Shown: positions 9,346 to 20,028, numbered from the stretch's first letter. The stretch: 64,000 bases of DNA from Hydrogenophilus sp. (GCA_020725265.1 DYFK01000001.1:330715-394714), one strand, 5' to 3'. Program-made: numbers and translations. The notes: generated by a model not told the origin, from the letters alone.

Positions 9346-11334
9346 ATGGCAACACGTACCGACCTCGCGAACGCCATCCGCGCCCTGGCCATGGATGCGG
9401 TCGAGAAGGCCAAGTCCGGCCACCCGGGCGCCCCGATGGGCATGGCGGAAATCTCCGAAGTGGTCTGGAACCATCACCTGCGCCACAACCCGGCCAATCC
9501 CAAGTGGCCGGATCGCGACCGCTTCGTGCTGTCCAACGGCCACGGTTCCATGTTGATCTACGCCCTGTTGCACCTGACCGGCTACGACGTCACCACCGAT
9601 GACCTGAAGAACTTCCGCCAGCTGCATTCCAGGACCCCCGGCCACCCCGAGTACGGCTACACCCCGGGCGTCGAGACCACCACCGGCCCGCTCGGCCAGG
9701 GCATCACCAACGCCGTCGGCATGGCGCTGGCGGAAAAGCTGCTGGCTCACGAGTTCAACAAGCCCGGCTTCGACATCGTCAACCATCACACCTACGTGTT
9801 CATGGGCGATGGCTGCATGATGGAAGGCATCTCGCACGAGGCCTGCGCGCTGGCCGGCACCTGGAAGCTGAACAAGCTGATCGCGTTCTGGGACGACAAC
9901 GGCATTTCCATCGACGGCCATACCGAAGGCTGGTTCACCGACGACACGCCGAAGCGCTTCGAAGCCTACGGCTGGAACGTCATCGCCAATATCGACGGGC
10001 ATGACCCGGTTGCCATCGAAGCCGCCGTGCAGAAGGCCAAGCAGTCCGCCGACAAGCCGACCCTGATCTGCTGCAAGACCATCATCGGCAAGGGCTCGCC
10101 GAACAAGGAAGGCACCCACGATGTGCACGGCGCCGCGCTCGGCCAGGCCGAAGTCGACGCCACCCGCAAGCATCTGGGCTGGAATCACGAGCCGTTCGTC
10201 ATCCCCCAGGATGTCTACGAGGGCTGGGATGCCAAGACCAAGGGCGAAGGTCTGGAGAAACTGTGGTCGAACAAGTTCGCCGAGTACGCCAAGCAGTTCC
10301 CCGAGCTGGCCGCCGAGTTCACCCGCCGCATGGCCGGTGATCTGCCCGCCGACTGGGATGCCCGCGTCCAGGCCGCGCTGGCCACCACGCTGGAGAAGGC
10401 CGAGACCGTGGCTACCCGCAAGGCCAGCCAGCTCGCCATCGAACGCCTGGTCTCGACCCTGCCCGAGCGCGTCGGCGGCTCCGCCGACCTGACCGGTTCC
10501 AACCTGACCAACTGGCCCGGCTGCCACACCCTGCACCGCAACCCGGGCGGCAACTACATCTCCTACGGCGTGCGTGAGTTCGGCATGAGCCACATCATGA
10601 ACGGCATGGCCCTGCACGGCGGCATCCTGCCGTTCGGCGGCACCTTCCTGATGTTCTCGGAATACGCCCGCAACGCCCTGCGCATGTCCGCGCTGATGAA
10701 GCAGCGGGTGATCTACGTGTTCACCCACGACTCCATCGGCCTGGGCGAGGACGGCCCGACCCACCAGCCGGTCGAGCAAACCGCCACCCTGCGCATGATC
10801 CCCAACATGTCGGTCTGGCGTCCCTGCGACACCACCGAGACCCTGGTGGCCTGGGCCGCCGGCGTCGAGAAGAAGGATGGCCCCACCAGCCTGATCCTGT
10901 CCCGCCAGAACCTGCCCTTCATCCAGCGCGGCGATGACCAGATCGCCGCCATCCGCAAGGGCGGCTACGTGCTGTCCGACTGCGACGGCACGCCCGCCGT
11001 GGTGATGATCGCCACCGGTTCCGAGGTCGAGCTGGCCCTGAAGGCCCAGGAAGCCCTGAAGGCCGACGGCATCGCCGCCCGCGTGGTGTCCATGCCCTGC
11101 ACCAACACCTTCGACGCCCAGGACGCCGCCTACAAGGCCAGCGTGCTGCCCGCCGGCGTCAAGCGTGTCGCCATCGAAGCCGGCGTCACCGACGGCTGGT
11201 ACAAGTACGTGGGTCTGGACGGCGCCGTCATCGGCCTGGACCGCTTCGGCGAATCCGCGCCCGCGCCCGCCCTGTTCAAGGAATTCGGCTTCACCGTCGA
11301 GAACGTCGTGGCCAAGACCAAGGCCGTTTTGTGA
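9346..11334 (+). CDS. cbbT: Transketolase (Calvin cycle / pentose phosphate)
   Basis: This 662-residue thiamine-diphosphate enzyme moves two-carbon units between sugar phosphates, regenerating ribulose 5-phosphate precursors. Seen are the N-terminal [10 protein letters not shown], the ThDP motif GDGCMMEG through to [18 protein letters not shown] and the C-terminal transketolase fold with [12 protein letters not shown]. The length is typical of a full TktA-type enzyme. A good AAGGA site precedes the ATG. It leads the string tkt-gap-pgk-pyk-fba, all on one strand, so it is probably the CbbT of this autotroph as well as the housekeeping enzyme. Confidence 0.95.
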   Translation: MATRTDLANAIRALAMDAVEKAKSGHPGAPMGMAEISEVVWNHHLRHNPANPKWPDRDRFVLSNGHGSMLIYALLHLTGYDVTTDDLKNFRQLHSRTPGHPEYGYTPGVETTTGPLGQGITNAVGMALAEKLLAHEFNKPGFDIVNHHTYVFMGDGCMMEGISHEACALAGTWKLNKLIAFWDDNGISIDGHTEGWFTDDTPKRFEAYGWNVIANIDGHDPVAIEAAVQKAKQSADKPTLICCKTIIGKGSPNKEGTHDVHGAALGQAEVDATRKHLGWNHEPFVIPQDVYEGWDAKTKGEGLEKLWSNKFAEYAKQFPELAAEFTRRMAGDLPADWDARVQAALATTLEKAETVATRKASQLAIERLVSTLPERVGGSADLTGSNLTNWPGCHTLHRNPGGNYISYGVREFGMSHIMNGMALHGGILPFGGTFLMFSEYARNALRMSALMKQRVIYVFTHDSIGLGEDGPTHQPVEQTATLRMIPNMSVWRPCDTTETLVAWAAGVEKKDGPTSLILSRQNLPFIQRGDDQIAAIRKGGYVLSDCDGTPAVVMIATGSEVELALKAQEALKADGIAARVVSMPCTNTFDAQDAAYKASVLPAGVKRVAIEAGVTDGWYKYVGLDGAVIGLDRFGESAPAPALFKEFGFTVENVVAKTKAVL

Positions 11335-11341
11335 TTGACCC

Positions 11342-11390
11342 GCAGGAGCGGCCTTCGGGCCGCGAATCGCGGGCAATAGCCCGCTCCTGC
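11342..11390. repeat. REP-like palindromic element
   Basis: A 49-base palindrome has perfect 10-base ends, GCAGGAGCGG and CCGCTCCTGC. Nested inside are GCGGCC-TTCG-GGCCGC and CGCGAATCGCG. It lies between cbbT and gap and would form a stable cruciform or RNA hairpin. The core (GGAGCGGCCTTCGGGCCGCG) resembles extragenic repeats known in Pseudomonas and relatives. No T-run follows, so it is more likely an mRNA stability element than a terminator. Confidence 0.75.
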
Positions 11391-11411
11391 ACAGATTTAC
11401 ATCATCAATAA

Positions 11412-12422
<1,011 letters not shown>

Positions 12423-12426
12423 GTAA

Positions 12427-12513
12427 GTCGAGAGTGGAGAGTCGAGAGTGGAGAGTGAAAAGCTCCCCCCGCTTGGCTCTCCTCCTTTTCTCTCGGCTCT
12501 CGGCTCTCGACTG
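12427..12513. repeat. Intergenic GAGAGTC/GGAGAGT tandem inverted repeat, copy 1
   Basis: Directly after the gap stop, a run of 7-base units (GAGAGTG, GAGAGTC) at 12427-12457 is mirrored by CTCTCGG/CTCTCGA units at 12490-12513, so the transcript could fold into a long hairpin around a pyrimidine-rich loop. The same element type recurs before pyk and before fba. Confidence 0.85.
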
Positions 12514-12580
12514 AACCTACTGAGTTGTAAGAAATAGGTCTGCCTATCTCTTACCGCTTAACTCTCCAAGGAGCACAACA

Positions 12581-13765
12581 ATGGCCAAATTCCTCCGCAT
12601 GACCGACCTCGACCTGAAAGGCAAGCGCGTCTTCATCCGCGCCGACCTGAACGTGCCCGTCAAGGAAGGCAAGGTCACCTCCGACGCCCGCATCACCGCT
12701 TCCATGCCCACCATCGAGCATGCCCTCAAGGCCGGCGCCAAGGTCATGGTCACCTCCCACCTGGGCCGCCCGACCGAGGGCGAGTGGACCGAGGAAGTCT
12801 CCCTGAAGCCGGTGGCCGATGTCATGGCCGCCAAACTCGGCAAGCCGGTTCGCCTGATCAAGGACTGGGTCGACGGTGGTTTCGACGTCGCCGAGGGTGA
12901 AGTCGTCCTGCTGGAAAACTGCCGCGTCAACAAGGGCGAGAAGAAGAACGTCGAAGAGACCGCGAAGAAATACGCCGCGCTGTGCGACGTCTTCGTCATG
13001 GACGCCTTCGGCACCGCCCACCGCGCCGAGGCCTCCACCCATGGCATCGCCCAGTTCGCGCCGACCGCCTGCGCCGGCATGCTGGTATCGGAGGAACTGG
13101 AAGCCCTGGCCAAGGCGCTGGCCAACCCAGCCCGGCCGATGGTCGCCATCGTCGGCGGCTCCAAGGTCTCCACCAAGCTGACCGTGCTGGAAGCCCTGGC
13201 CGAGAAATGCGACCAGCTGGTGGTCGGCGGCGGCATCGCCAACACCTTCCTGGCCGCCACCGGCAAGAACGTCGGCAAATCGCTGTGCGAGAACGACCTG
13301 ATCCCGACCGCCCAGTCCCTGATGACCAAGATGTCCGCCCGTGGCGCCACCATCCCGGTCGCCGTCGACGTCGTGTGCGGCAAGCAGTTCGACGCCAACG
13401 AGCCCGCCGTCCTCAAGGACGCCGGCGCCGTGGCCGACGACGACATGATCTTCGACATCGGACCCAAGTCCGCCCAGGAACTGGTCGACATCATCATGAA
13501 GGCCGGCACCGTGGTCTGGAACGGTCCGGTCGGCGTGTTCGAGTTCGACCAGTTCGGCGAAGGCACCAAGGCCATCGCCAAGGCCATCGCCGAGACCAAT
13601 GCGTTTACGCTCGCCGGCGGCGGCGACACCATCGCCGCGATCCAGAAGTACGACATCTACGACAAGGTATCCTACATCTCCACCGCCGGCGGCGCCTTCC
13701 TGGAATACCTGGAAGGCAAGGTTCTGCCGGCCGTGGATATCCTGGAAAAACGGGCGCAGGGCTGA
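12581..13765 (+). CDS. pgk: Phosphoglycerate kinase
   Basis: This 394-residue monomeric kinase catalyses 3-phosphoglycerate plus ATP to 1,3-bisphosphoglycerate in the Calvin direction. Seen are [12 protein letters not shown], the substrate-binding [10 protein letters not shown], the hinge and nucleotide motifs [18 protein letters not shown] and the C-terminal GGGDTIAAI...[13 protein letters not shown]. The length is typical of a bacterial Pgk. CAAGGAG precedes the ATG. It is flanked on both sides by the GAGAGTC inverted repeats. Confidence 0.97.
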   Translation: MAKFLRMTDLDLKGKRVFIRADLNVPVKEGKVTSDARITASMPTIEHALKAGAKVMVTSHLGRPTEGEWTEEVSLKPVADVMAAKLGKPVRLIKDWVDGGFDVAEGEVVLLENCRVNKGEKKNVEETAKKYAALCDVFVMDAFGTAHRAEASTHGIAQFAPTACAGMLVSEELEALAKALANPARPMVAIVGGSKVSTKLTVLEALAEKCDQLVVGGGIANTFLAATGKNVGKSLCENDLIPTAQSLMTKMSARGATIPVAVDVVCGKQFDANEPAVLKDAGAVADDDMIFDIGPKSAQELVDIIMKAGTVVWNGPVGVFEFDQFGEGTKAIAKAIAETNAFTLAGGGDTIAAIQKYDIYDKVSYISTAGGAFLEYLEGKVLPAVDILEKRAQG

Positions 13766-13839
13766 GTTGAGAGCCGGGAGTCGAGAGTCGAGAGTACAAC
13801 TCCCCCACTCTCGACTCGTCACTCTCCACTCTCGACTGA
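13766..13839. repeat. Intergenic GAGAGTC tandem inverted repeat, copy 2
   Basis: The element starts one base after the pgk stop. Left arm 13766-13795 (GAGAGCC, GGGAGTC, GAGAGTC units), right arm 13807-13839 (ACTCTCG/ACTCTCC units). It fills the whole gap up to the pyk ribosome-binding site. Confidence 0.85.
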
Positions 13840-13846
13840 GGTAAAT

Positions 13847-15280
13847 ATGCTACGCAGAACCAAAATCGTCGCCACGCTCGGCCCGGCCTGCTCCGATCCC
13901 AAGGTGCTGGACAAGATGATCGAATGCGGGGTGGACGTCGTCCGTCTCAATTTTTCCCACGGCACCCGCGACGAGCACCAGCAACGCTGCGAACTCGTGC
14001 GCTCGCTGGCCAAGACCCGGGGCCGCGCGGTCGGCGTGCTGGTCGATCTGCAAGGCCCCAAGATCCGCATCGGCAAGTTCAAGGACGGCAGGATCACGCT
14101 GAAGCCGGGCGATCAGTTCATCCTGGATGCCAATTGCGAGCTGGGTGACCAGAACCGGGTCGGCCTCGACTACAAGCAACTGGTCAACGACGTCGCCCGT
14201 GGCGCCACCCTCCTGCTCGACGATGGCCGCATCGAGATGTGGGTCGAGGAAGTCCAGGGCGGCGAAGTCCACTGCAAGGTCATCCAGGGCGGCGATCTCT
14301 CCAACAACAAGGGCATCAACCGCAAGGGTGGCGGCTTGTCGGCCAGCGCGCTGACCGAGAAGGACATCGAGGACATCAAGACCGCCGCCGCCATCAAGGC
14401 GGATTACCTGGCGGTGTCGTTTCCCCGCTCCGCGGCCGACATCCAGCAGGCGCGCGAAATTCTCCGCGCCGCCGGCGGCCGCGCCTGGATCGTCGCCAAG
14501 ATCGAGCGCGCCGAAGCGATCGAGGAACTGGAAAGTATCCTGGAGGCCTCGGATGCGATCATGGTCGCGCGTGGCGATCTCGGCGTCGAAGTCGGCGATG
14601 CCGCCGTCCCGGCCTTGCAGAAACGCATGATCCGGTTGGCGCGCGAGCACAACAAGGTGGTGATCACGGCGACCCAGATGATGGAATCGATGATTTCCAG
14701 CCCGATCCCGACCCGCGCCGAAGTCTCGGACGTCGCCAACGCGGTGCTCGACGGCACCGACGCGGTCATGCTGTCCGCCGAGACCGCCGCCGGCAAATAT
14801 CCGGTCGAGGCGATTTCCGCGATGCATCGGGTCTGCCTGGAGGCGGAAAAGGAATACGACTCCATGGCCGGCGCGCGCGGCATCGACCACGGCTTCCTGC
14901 GGGTCGACGAGGCCATCGCCATGTCCGCCGCCTTCACCGCCCTGCACCTCAACGTCAAGGCCATCGCGGCCATGACCCAATCCGGCTCGACCGCGCTTTG
15001 GATGTCGCGCATCAGCACGCACGTACCCATCTATGCCCTGACGCCCGAAGTCGAGACCCGCCGGAAAGTCACCCTTTTCCGTGGCGTCTATCCGGTCAAT
15101 TTCAAACCGTCCACCAACGAGCGCGACCAATTGCTCACGGAAGCGGAAGATGAACTGCGGCGGCGTGGCGCGGTCCGTAACGGTGACCTGATCCTGCTCA
15201 CCATCGGCGAGCCGATCGGCAAACCCGGCGGCACCAACACCATGAAGATCGTTCGCGTCGGCGAACACAAGAAAGCTTGA
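13847..15280 (+). CDS. pyk: Pyruvate kinase
   Basis: This 477-residue enzyme converts phosphoenolpyruvate and ADP to pyruvate and ATP. Seen are the N-terminal RRTKIVATLGPA, RLNFSHGTRDEH, the active-site region IVAKIERAEAIEEL, MVARGDLGVEVG and the signature TATQMMESMIS...DGTDAVMLSAETA. The C-terminal allosteric domain is complete. Its place inside a Calvin-cycle string couples carbon fixation to pyruvate output. Confidence 0.96.
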   Translation: MLRRTKIVATLGPACSDPKVLDKMIECGVDVVRLNFSHGTRDEHQQRCELVRSLAKTRGRAVGVLVDLQGPKIRIGKFKDGRITLKPGDQFILDANCELGDQNRVGLDYKQLVNDVARGATLLLDDGRIEMWVEEVQGGEVHCKVIQGGDLSNNKGINRKGGGLSASALTEKDIEDIKTAAAIKADYLAVSFPRSAADIQQAREILRAAGGRAWIVAKIERAEAIEELESILEASDAIMVARGDLGVEVGDAAVPALQKRMIRLAREHNKVVITATQMMESMISSPIPTRAEVSDVANAVLDGTDAVMLSAETAAGKYPVEAISAMHRVCLEAEKEYDSMAGARGIDHGFLRVDEAIAMSAAFTALHLNVKAIAAMTQSGSTALWMSRISTHVPIYALTPEVETRRKVTLFRGVYPVNFKPSTNERDQLLTEAEDELRRRGAVRNGDLILLTIGEPIGKPGGTNTMKIVRVGEHKKA

Positions 15281-15285
15281 AACAG

Positions 15286-15368
15286 CAGTCGAGAGTGGAG
15301 AGTGGAGAGTCGAGAGTGAAACCGCACCCGACATCCCCTCTCGGCTCCCGGCTCTCCACTCTCAACTG
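15286..15368. repeat. Intergenic GAGAGTC tandem inverted repeat, copy 3
   Basis: Left arm 15286-15318 (GAGAGTG, GAGAGTC units), right arm 15337-15368 (CTCTCGG, CTCCCGG, CTCTCCA, CTCTCAA units). It fills the pyk-fba gap up to the AAGGAGAA ribosome-binding site of fba. Confidence 0.85.
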
Positions 15369-15389
15369 TTTTATTAAGGAGAACGACAG

Positions 15390-16457
15390 ATGGCTCTGAT
15401 TTCCCTGCGTCAACTGCTGGACCACGCCGCCGAGAACGGCTATGGCCTGCCCGCCTTCAACGTCAACAACATGGAACAGGTCCAGGCCATCATGCAGGCC
15501 GCCGACAAGACCAACAGCCCGGTGATCCTGCAAGGCTCCGCCGGCGCCCGTTCCTATGCCGGCGAGCCCTTCCTGCGCCACCTGATCCTCGCCGCGATCG
15601 AGCAGTATCCGCACATCCCGGTGTGCATGCACCAGGACCACGGCGCCTCCCCCAGCATCTGCTTCCGCTCCATCCAGTCCGGCTTCAGCTCGGTGATGAT
15701 GGACGGTTCCCTGGGCACCGACGGCAAGACCCCGTCCACCTATGAATACAACGTCGACACCACCCGCCACGTGGTCGAGCTGGCGCACGCCTGCGGCGTC
15801 TCCGTGGAAGGCGAACTGGGCTGCCTGGGCTCGCTGGAAACCGGCAAGGCCGGCGAGGAAGACGGCCACGGCGCCGAAGGCGTGCTGGATCACTCCGCGC
15901 TGCTGACCGATCCCGACGAAGCCGCCGACTTTGTCGCCAAGACCCACGTCGATGCCCTGGCCATCGCCATCGGCACCAGCCACGGCGCCTACAAGTTCAC
16001 CCAGAAACCCACCGGCAAGGTACTGCGCATCGACCGCGTCAAGGAAATCCACCAGCGCATCCCCAGCGTGCACCTGGTCATGCACGGCTCCTCCTCGGTG
16101 CCGGAAGACTGGCTCGCCATCATCAACAGCTACGGCGGCGACATGGGCCAGACCTATGGCGTGCCGGTGTCCGAGATCGTGGAAGGCATCAAGAACGGCG
16201 TGCGCAAGGTCAACATCGACACCGACCTGCGCATGGCCTCCACTGGCGCCATCCGCAAGCATCTGGCGGAAAACAAGTCGAACTTCGACCCGCGCAAGTT
16301 CCTCAAGGAAGCCACCAAGGCCATGAGCGGCATCTGCGCCGCCCGCTACGAAGCCTTCGGCGCCGCCGGCCAGGCCAGCAAGATCACCAAGGTGTTCAGC
16401 CTGGAAGCCATGCAGCAGCGCTACGACAAGGGCGAACTGGATCCCAAGGTCAATTGA
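15390..16457 (+). CDS. cbbA: Fructose-bisphosphate aldolase, class II (Calvin-cycle type)
   Basis: This 355-residue zinc aldolase condenses dihydroxyacetone phosphate with glyceraldehyde 3-phosphate (or erythrose 4-phosphate) in the Calvin cycle. Seen are the zinc and catalytic motif [31 protein letters not shown] and [11 protein letters not shown]. The length fits the Calvin-cycle subtype of class II enzymes rather than the longer E. coli FbaA-type pattern. A strong AAGGAGAACGAC site precedes the ATG. It is the last gene of the string and is followed by a terminator 21 bases after the stop. Confidence 0.95.
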   Translation: MALISLRQLLDHAAENGYGLPAFNVNNMEQVQAIMQAADKTNSPVILQGSAGARSYAGEPFLRHLILAAIEQYPHIPVCMHQDHGASPSICFRSIQSGFSSVMMDGSLGTDGKTPSTYEYNVDTTRHVVELAHACGVSVEGELGCLGSLETGKAGEEDGHGAEGVLDHSALLTDPDEAADFVAKTHVDALAIAIGTSHGAYKFTQKPTGKVLRIDRVKEIHQRIPSVHLVMHGSSSVPEDWLAIINSYGGDMGQTYGVPVSEIVEGIKNGVRKVNIDTDLRMASTGAIRKHLAENKSNFDPRKFLKEATKAMSGICAARYEAFGAAGQASKITKVFSLEAMQQRYDKGELDPKVN

Positions 16458-16477
16458 GCATCGTACGGATTGACAAG

Positions 16478-16505
16478 AATGGCGGCCACTGGCCGCCATT
16501 TTTTT
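16478..16505 (+). terminator. Rho-independent terminator after cbbA
   Basis: A perfect 10-bp stem (AATGGCGGCC / GGCCGCCATT) with the 3-base loop ACT is followed by a T-run through 16505. It ends the cbbT-to-cbbA string. Confidence 0.93.
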
Positions 16506-16640
16506 GTTCGTGGATGCCGACCAACGCCGGCATGGCCGGAAAACGCCCGCGAAGGACCGATCGCGCATGAGTGCCCGGGCGGCTTATCGCCGCTCAGCCG
16601 ATTCCTTGCCCCCGCCACACCCGCGGGCGGATGTCGCGAT

Positions 16641-17567
16641 CTAGAAATTAGGCTGGGTCTCGCGCCAGATGCGGGCACCATCCTGGAGCAGGAAGTCGAG
16701 GAATCGGCGGGTGGTGTGGGACAGTTTCTTGCCCTTCAGATGGACCGCGTACCACTGACGAACCAGAGGAAAATGCTCGGCGTCCAGGATCGCCAGGCGG
16801 CCGGATTCCAGTTCCAGGCCCAGGTTGTGGCGGGACAGCACGGAGATGCCCAGGCCGGCCATCACCGCCTGCTTGATGGCTTCGCTGCTGCCCAGTTCCA
16901 TGTAAGTGTTGGCGGTGAGTCCGTGCTGGGCGAACAGCCGGGTGCGGGCCTGGCGGGTGCCGGAGCCGGGTTCCCGGGACAGGAAGCGTTCCTCGGCGAT
17001 GCGGGCCAGCGGGATCTTCTTCTGTCCCACCAGGGGATGATCCGGTGACGCCACCACCACCAGCGGATTGTCCAGGAAGAATTCCGCTTCCAGGTCCATG
17101 TTATCCGGCACCGTGCCCATGATCACAAGGTCGTCGAGGTTGTTCTCCAGGCGTTCCACCACCCGGGTCTGGTTGGTGATGGTGAGCCGGGGTTCCACCG
17201 CCGGGTAGTCCCGCAGGAAATGGCCCAGCAGGTGGGGCATGAAGTACTTGGCCGTGGTGATGGCGGCTACGTGCAGGGGACCGCGAATACCTTCCTCCAG
17301 GCCGGTCATGTCTTCACCGAGCACGCGCAGACGCTCAAGCACATCCCGGCTGGCCTCGAACAGTTCCCGGCCGGCGTCGGTCAGGTAAAGGCGCTTGCCC
17401 ATGTGTTCCACCAGTGGCAGCCCCACGCTTTCCTCCAGACGCTTGATCTGGATGGACACGGCGGGCTGGGTCAGATGCAGTTCCTCGGCCACCCGGGTGA
17501 AGGACAGGTGGGTGCCCAGGCTGCGGAACAGGCGCAGCTGGTGCAGGGTGACGTTGCGCAGTCTCAT
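16641..17567 (-). CDS. cbbR: LysR-type regulator CbbR
   Basis: This 308-residue transcription regulator has an N-terminal winged helix (FRSLGTHLSFTRVAEELHLTQPAVS begins the DNA-binding part) and a periplasmic-binding-like effector domain. The ATG at 17567 starts at MRLRNVTLHQL, the usual CbbR N-terminus; the longer reading adds an unrelated leader. It is transcribed away from csoS2, the classical arrangement for the activator of Calvin-cycle and carboxysome operons responding to NADPH or RuBP-type metabolites. The specific name rests on sequence type plus context. Confidence 0.88.
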   Translation of the reverse strand: MRLRNVTLHQLRLFRSLGTHLSFTRVAEELHLTQPAVSIQIKRLEESVGLPLVEHMGKRLYLTDAGRELFEASRDVLERLRVLGEDMTGLEEGIRGPLHVAAITTAKYFMPHLLGHFLRDYPAVEPRLTITNQTRVVERLENNLDDLVIMGTVPDNMDLEAEFFLDNPLVVVASPDHPLVGQKKIPLARIAEERFLSREPGSGTRQARTRLFAQHGLTANTYMELGSSEAIKQAVMAGLGISVLSRHNLGLELESGRLAILDAEHFPLVRQWYAVHLKGKKLSHTTRRFLDFLLQDGARIWRETQPNF

Positions 17568-17607
17568 GGCGGCACATGAATAAACAAAAGTAAATCGATT
17601 CCATAAT

Positions 17608-17631
17608 AACAATTAACTTCAGTTCATTGTT
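17608..17631. promoter_or_regulatory. 24-bp dyad, probable CbbR operator
   Basis: Halves AACAAT-T-AACT (17608-17618) and AGTT-C-ATTGTT (17621-17631) around TC form an inverted repeat with only one mismatched pair. It contains the LysR-type T-N11-A pattern (T17614, A17626). It lies 41 bases upstream of the cbbR start and about 90 bases before csoS2, where a divergent LysR regulator binds. Confidence 0.75.
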
Positions 17632-17718
17632 GATCCTAACTAGAGTTTGAACCGTCTGGTGGACCGGGGGTTGATGCCGGTTCCACCTTCGGAATCAACC
17701 TGCGCAAGAGGAAACGAC

Positions 17719-20013
17719 ATGTCTGATCTGACCGCGGATACCGACGCCCTGGCGGGCCTGAGCGGCAAGGAACTGGCCCGGGCCCGGCGGGCCATGTTGT
17801 CCCAGACCGGGAAAAAAGGCATCGGCCTGGTGACGCGCCAGAGCGTGGCGGCCAGCCTGCGGGGCCAGGCCGACGCGCCAGCCGTCGCGGCGGCCGTGGC
17901 CACCGAAGCCCAGGCCACTCCGGCCACCGTCGAGGAGGCGGCAATGGATATCGCCTGCGCCGTGGTCGAGAGCGCTCCCGAGGTCGCCCGGGAAATGGCC
18001 GGAGAAACCGGCCTGAGCATGCGTGATTACTGTCGCCAGCGCCGCCAGGCCCTGTCTTCGCAAGGCAAGGCGGCGATCAAGCCATCGGCCCGTCCCGCCA
18101 GCGTGCCCCAGGGCGCCAACGGCAGCGGTCAGGCCCAGGCCCGCCAGCGTCGTCTGGAGCAGAGCCTGAAAGGCCGCGGCGACGCACCCCCGGCCCGTCC
18201 TTCCGGCCGGGTGCGCCCATCGGTGGAGGCGCCCGCCAAGGTGGAAGTGGGCACCACTCTGTCCGGCCAGGCGGTCACCGGCACCCAGGTGGAGCGCACG
18301 GTGAAGGTGACCGGCGGCGAGCCGGGTTCCTGCCGTGCCATCACCGGCACCGAATACATCGGCAACGAGCAGTTCGACACTTTCTGCGCCAGCCGTCCGA
18401 CGCCGGCGCCGGCCAAGGTGGGCGCCAGCGCCACCAGTCGCGGCCAGGTGGTGAGCGGCACCGAGGTGCGCCGTTCGGTCACGGTTACCGGTGGCGAGGC
18501 GGGTACCTGCAAGCCGGTCACCGGCACGGAATATCTGGGCAGTGAGAACTTCGCCGAGTTCTGCGCCGGAAAGGGCATGACCGCTCGTCCGGAAAAGGTG
18601 CCGGTGGGCATGACCGCCCGCAAGGGCCTGGCGGTCACCGGTAGCGACGAGGCGCGGGCGGTGGCCATCACCGGTGCCGAGGCCGGCGCCAAGCGGGGGA
18701 TCACCGGCTCCCAGTACAACGACGCGGGCATCTCCCGCCTGACCATCAATGGCCCGGCCAAGGTGGCGCTCACCCATACGGTCGCCGGCCGGCCGGTGTC
18801 CGGCATCGAGGTGGGGCGTTCCATCAAGGTCACCGGCGACGAGGCGGGCTCCTGCCGCGCCATCTCCGGCACCGAGTACCTGTCCAACGAGCAGTTCCAG
18901 AGCATCTGCAATGCCCGCCCGGAACCCGGTCCGACCAAGGTCGGCGAGGCCGCCAGCCTGGCTGGCCAGCGCATCACGGGCAACCTGGTGGAACGCACCG
19001 AGCGGGTGACCGGCAACGAGCCCCGGGCCGAGGGCCGCATCACGGGTTCTCAGTACGAGCGAGGCGCCGTCCGCGGCGAGGCGCCGGCCAAGGCGCGAGA
19101 AGTCCGCACCCTGTCGGGACGCCCCATGACCGGCGTGATGGCGGGCGCCAACTTCCCAAAGCTTTCCGGTGACGAGCACGGTGGGTGCCAGCGCGTCACC
19201 GGCATCGAGCAGGTTGGTCAAGCCGCCGCCTGCGTGAACGCACCCGAAGCCGTGCCCGCCGCCGCCAAGGTGGATGTCACCCACACCCTGCACGGCCTGG
19301 CCGTGTCCGGCACGCCCCTGGGCCGTGGCGGTCGGGTGACCGGTGACGAGCCGGGCAGTCATCTGGCCATCAGCGGTACGCCCTACGCCGCCAGCGAGCA
19401 GCTGACGGGCGGTTGCGGCTGCCGGCACGCCGCCGCCGAGGAAACCGCCGCGCCGCTCCAGGCCCATCCCCGCTTCCAGCCTCCGGGCCGGCCCCGGGCC
19501 ATGGCCATGAGCATGCGGGCCACCGAGCCCAGGCCGGAATCCTTCAGTGTGTCTTCGCCGGCGCGGGAATCCTTCGGCCGCATCACCGGCACCGGCTACG
19601 GCGGCGCCGGCCGCATCACCGGCCCGGTGAACATGGCCTCGGGCCTGGTGTCCGGCACCCCCGAGTTCCGTTACCGGGATGACGCGCGCATCGGCTTCGG
19701 GGCGTTCCCGGCCCATGCCGCGGCGCCGGCCCAGGAAGCGCCGGCCCGCGCCATCACCGGCGAGGGTCGCGACCAGGGCGCGCGCATCACCGGCGACGAC
19801 TGGGGCCGCAACGAGCGCATCACCGGCACCGAGGGCCGCTGGGCCCAGGGTCGCAATCCCACCCTGCGCGGGGGCGGCCGCGGCATGGGCGCCAGCGCCT
19901 GGGCCAACAAGGACCTGGAGAAGCCGGAGGTGCCCCTGGCCAAGGTTACCGGCAGCAGTGGCAACGCCGGCAAGGGCGCGGTCATCACCGTCTCCGGCGG
20001 CGCCCGGGGCTAA
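17719..20013 (+). CDS. csoS2: Carboxysome assembly scaffold CsoS2
   Basis: This 764-residue disordered scaffold links RuBisCO to the alpha-carboxysome shell. The N-terminal part has three RuBisCO-binding-type repeats (about residues 18-34, 102-118 and 138-152; RARRAMLSQTGK, CRQRRQALSSQGK, ARQRRLEQSLKGRG). The middle (about 172-575) has seven repeats of about 50 residues with paired ITG/VTG and Cys motifs. The C-terminal part has ITGTGYGGAGRITG, RITGDDWGRNERITGTEG and ends in a conserved VTGSSGNAGKGAVIT. The ATG at 17719 follows AGAGGAAA. It is shorter than the H. neapolitanus protein. I saw no clear slippery heptamer for the known frameshift, so one form may be made. Confidence 0.95.
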   Translation: MSDLTADTDALAGLSGKELARARRAMLSQTGKKGIGLVTRQSVAASLRGQADAPAVAAAVATEAQATPATVEEAAMDIACAVVESAPEVAREMAGETGLSMRDYCRQRRQALSSQGKAAIKPSARPASVPQGANGSGQAQARQRRLEQSLKGRGDAPPARPSGRVRPSVEAPAKVEVGTTLSGQAVTGTQVERTVKVTGGEPGSCRAITGTEYIGNEQFDTFCASRPTPAPAKVGASATSRGQVVSGTEVRRSVTVTGGEAGTCKPVTGTEYLGSENFAEFCAGKGMTARPEKVPVGMTARKGLAVTGSDEARAVAITGAEAGAKRGITGSQYNDAGISRLTINGPAKVALTHTVAGRPVSGIEVGRSIKVTGDEAGSCRAISGTEYLSNEQFQSICNARPEPGPTKVGEAASLAGQRITGNLVERTERVTGNEPRAEGRITGSQYERGAVRGEAPAKAREVRTLSGRPMTGVMAGANFPKLSGDEHGGCQRVTGIEQVGQAAACVNAPEAVPAAAKVDVTHTLHGLAVSGTPLGRGGRVTGDEPGSHLAISGTPYAASEQLTGGCGCRHAAAEETAAPLQAHPRFQPPGRPRAMAMSMRATEPRPESFSVSSPARESFGRITGTGYGGAGRITGPVNMASGLVSGTPEFRYRDDARIGFGAFPAHAAAPAQEAPARAITGEGRDQGARITGDDWGRNERITGTEGRWAQGRNPTLRGGGRGMGASAWANKDLEKPEVPLAKVTGSSGNAGKGAVITVSGGARG

Positions 20014-20028
20014 GGAACGGAGCCGGCC

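Noticed and set aside
9286..11376. Long open frame opposite the transketolase gene
   Set aside because: Low-complexity Gly/Val/Asp-rich translation typical of antisense frames in GC-rich DNA, with no ribosome-binding site and a well-supported gene on the other strand.
12427..12513. The GAGAGTC inverted repeat as a rho-independent terminator
   Set aside because: There is no T-run after the right arm and the downstream genes of the string have no other obvious promoter, so a stability element is more likely.
17568..17718. Remnant of cbbLS between cbbR and csoS2
   Set aside because: The 151 bases are AT-rich regulatory DNA plus the csoS2 leader; no RuBisCO-like peptide is encoded in any frame.
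18240..19420. Regularly spaced repeats resembling a CRISPR array
   Set aside because: They are the coding repeats of the CsoS2 middle region: about 150 bases apart, diverged, in frame, and without spacers.
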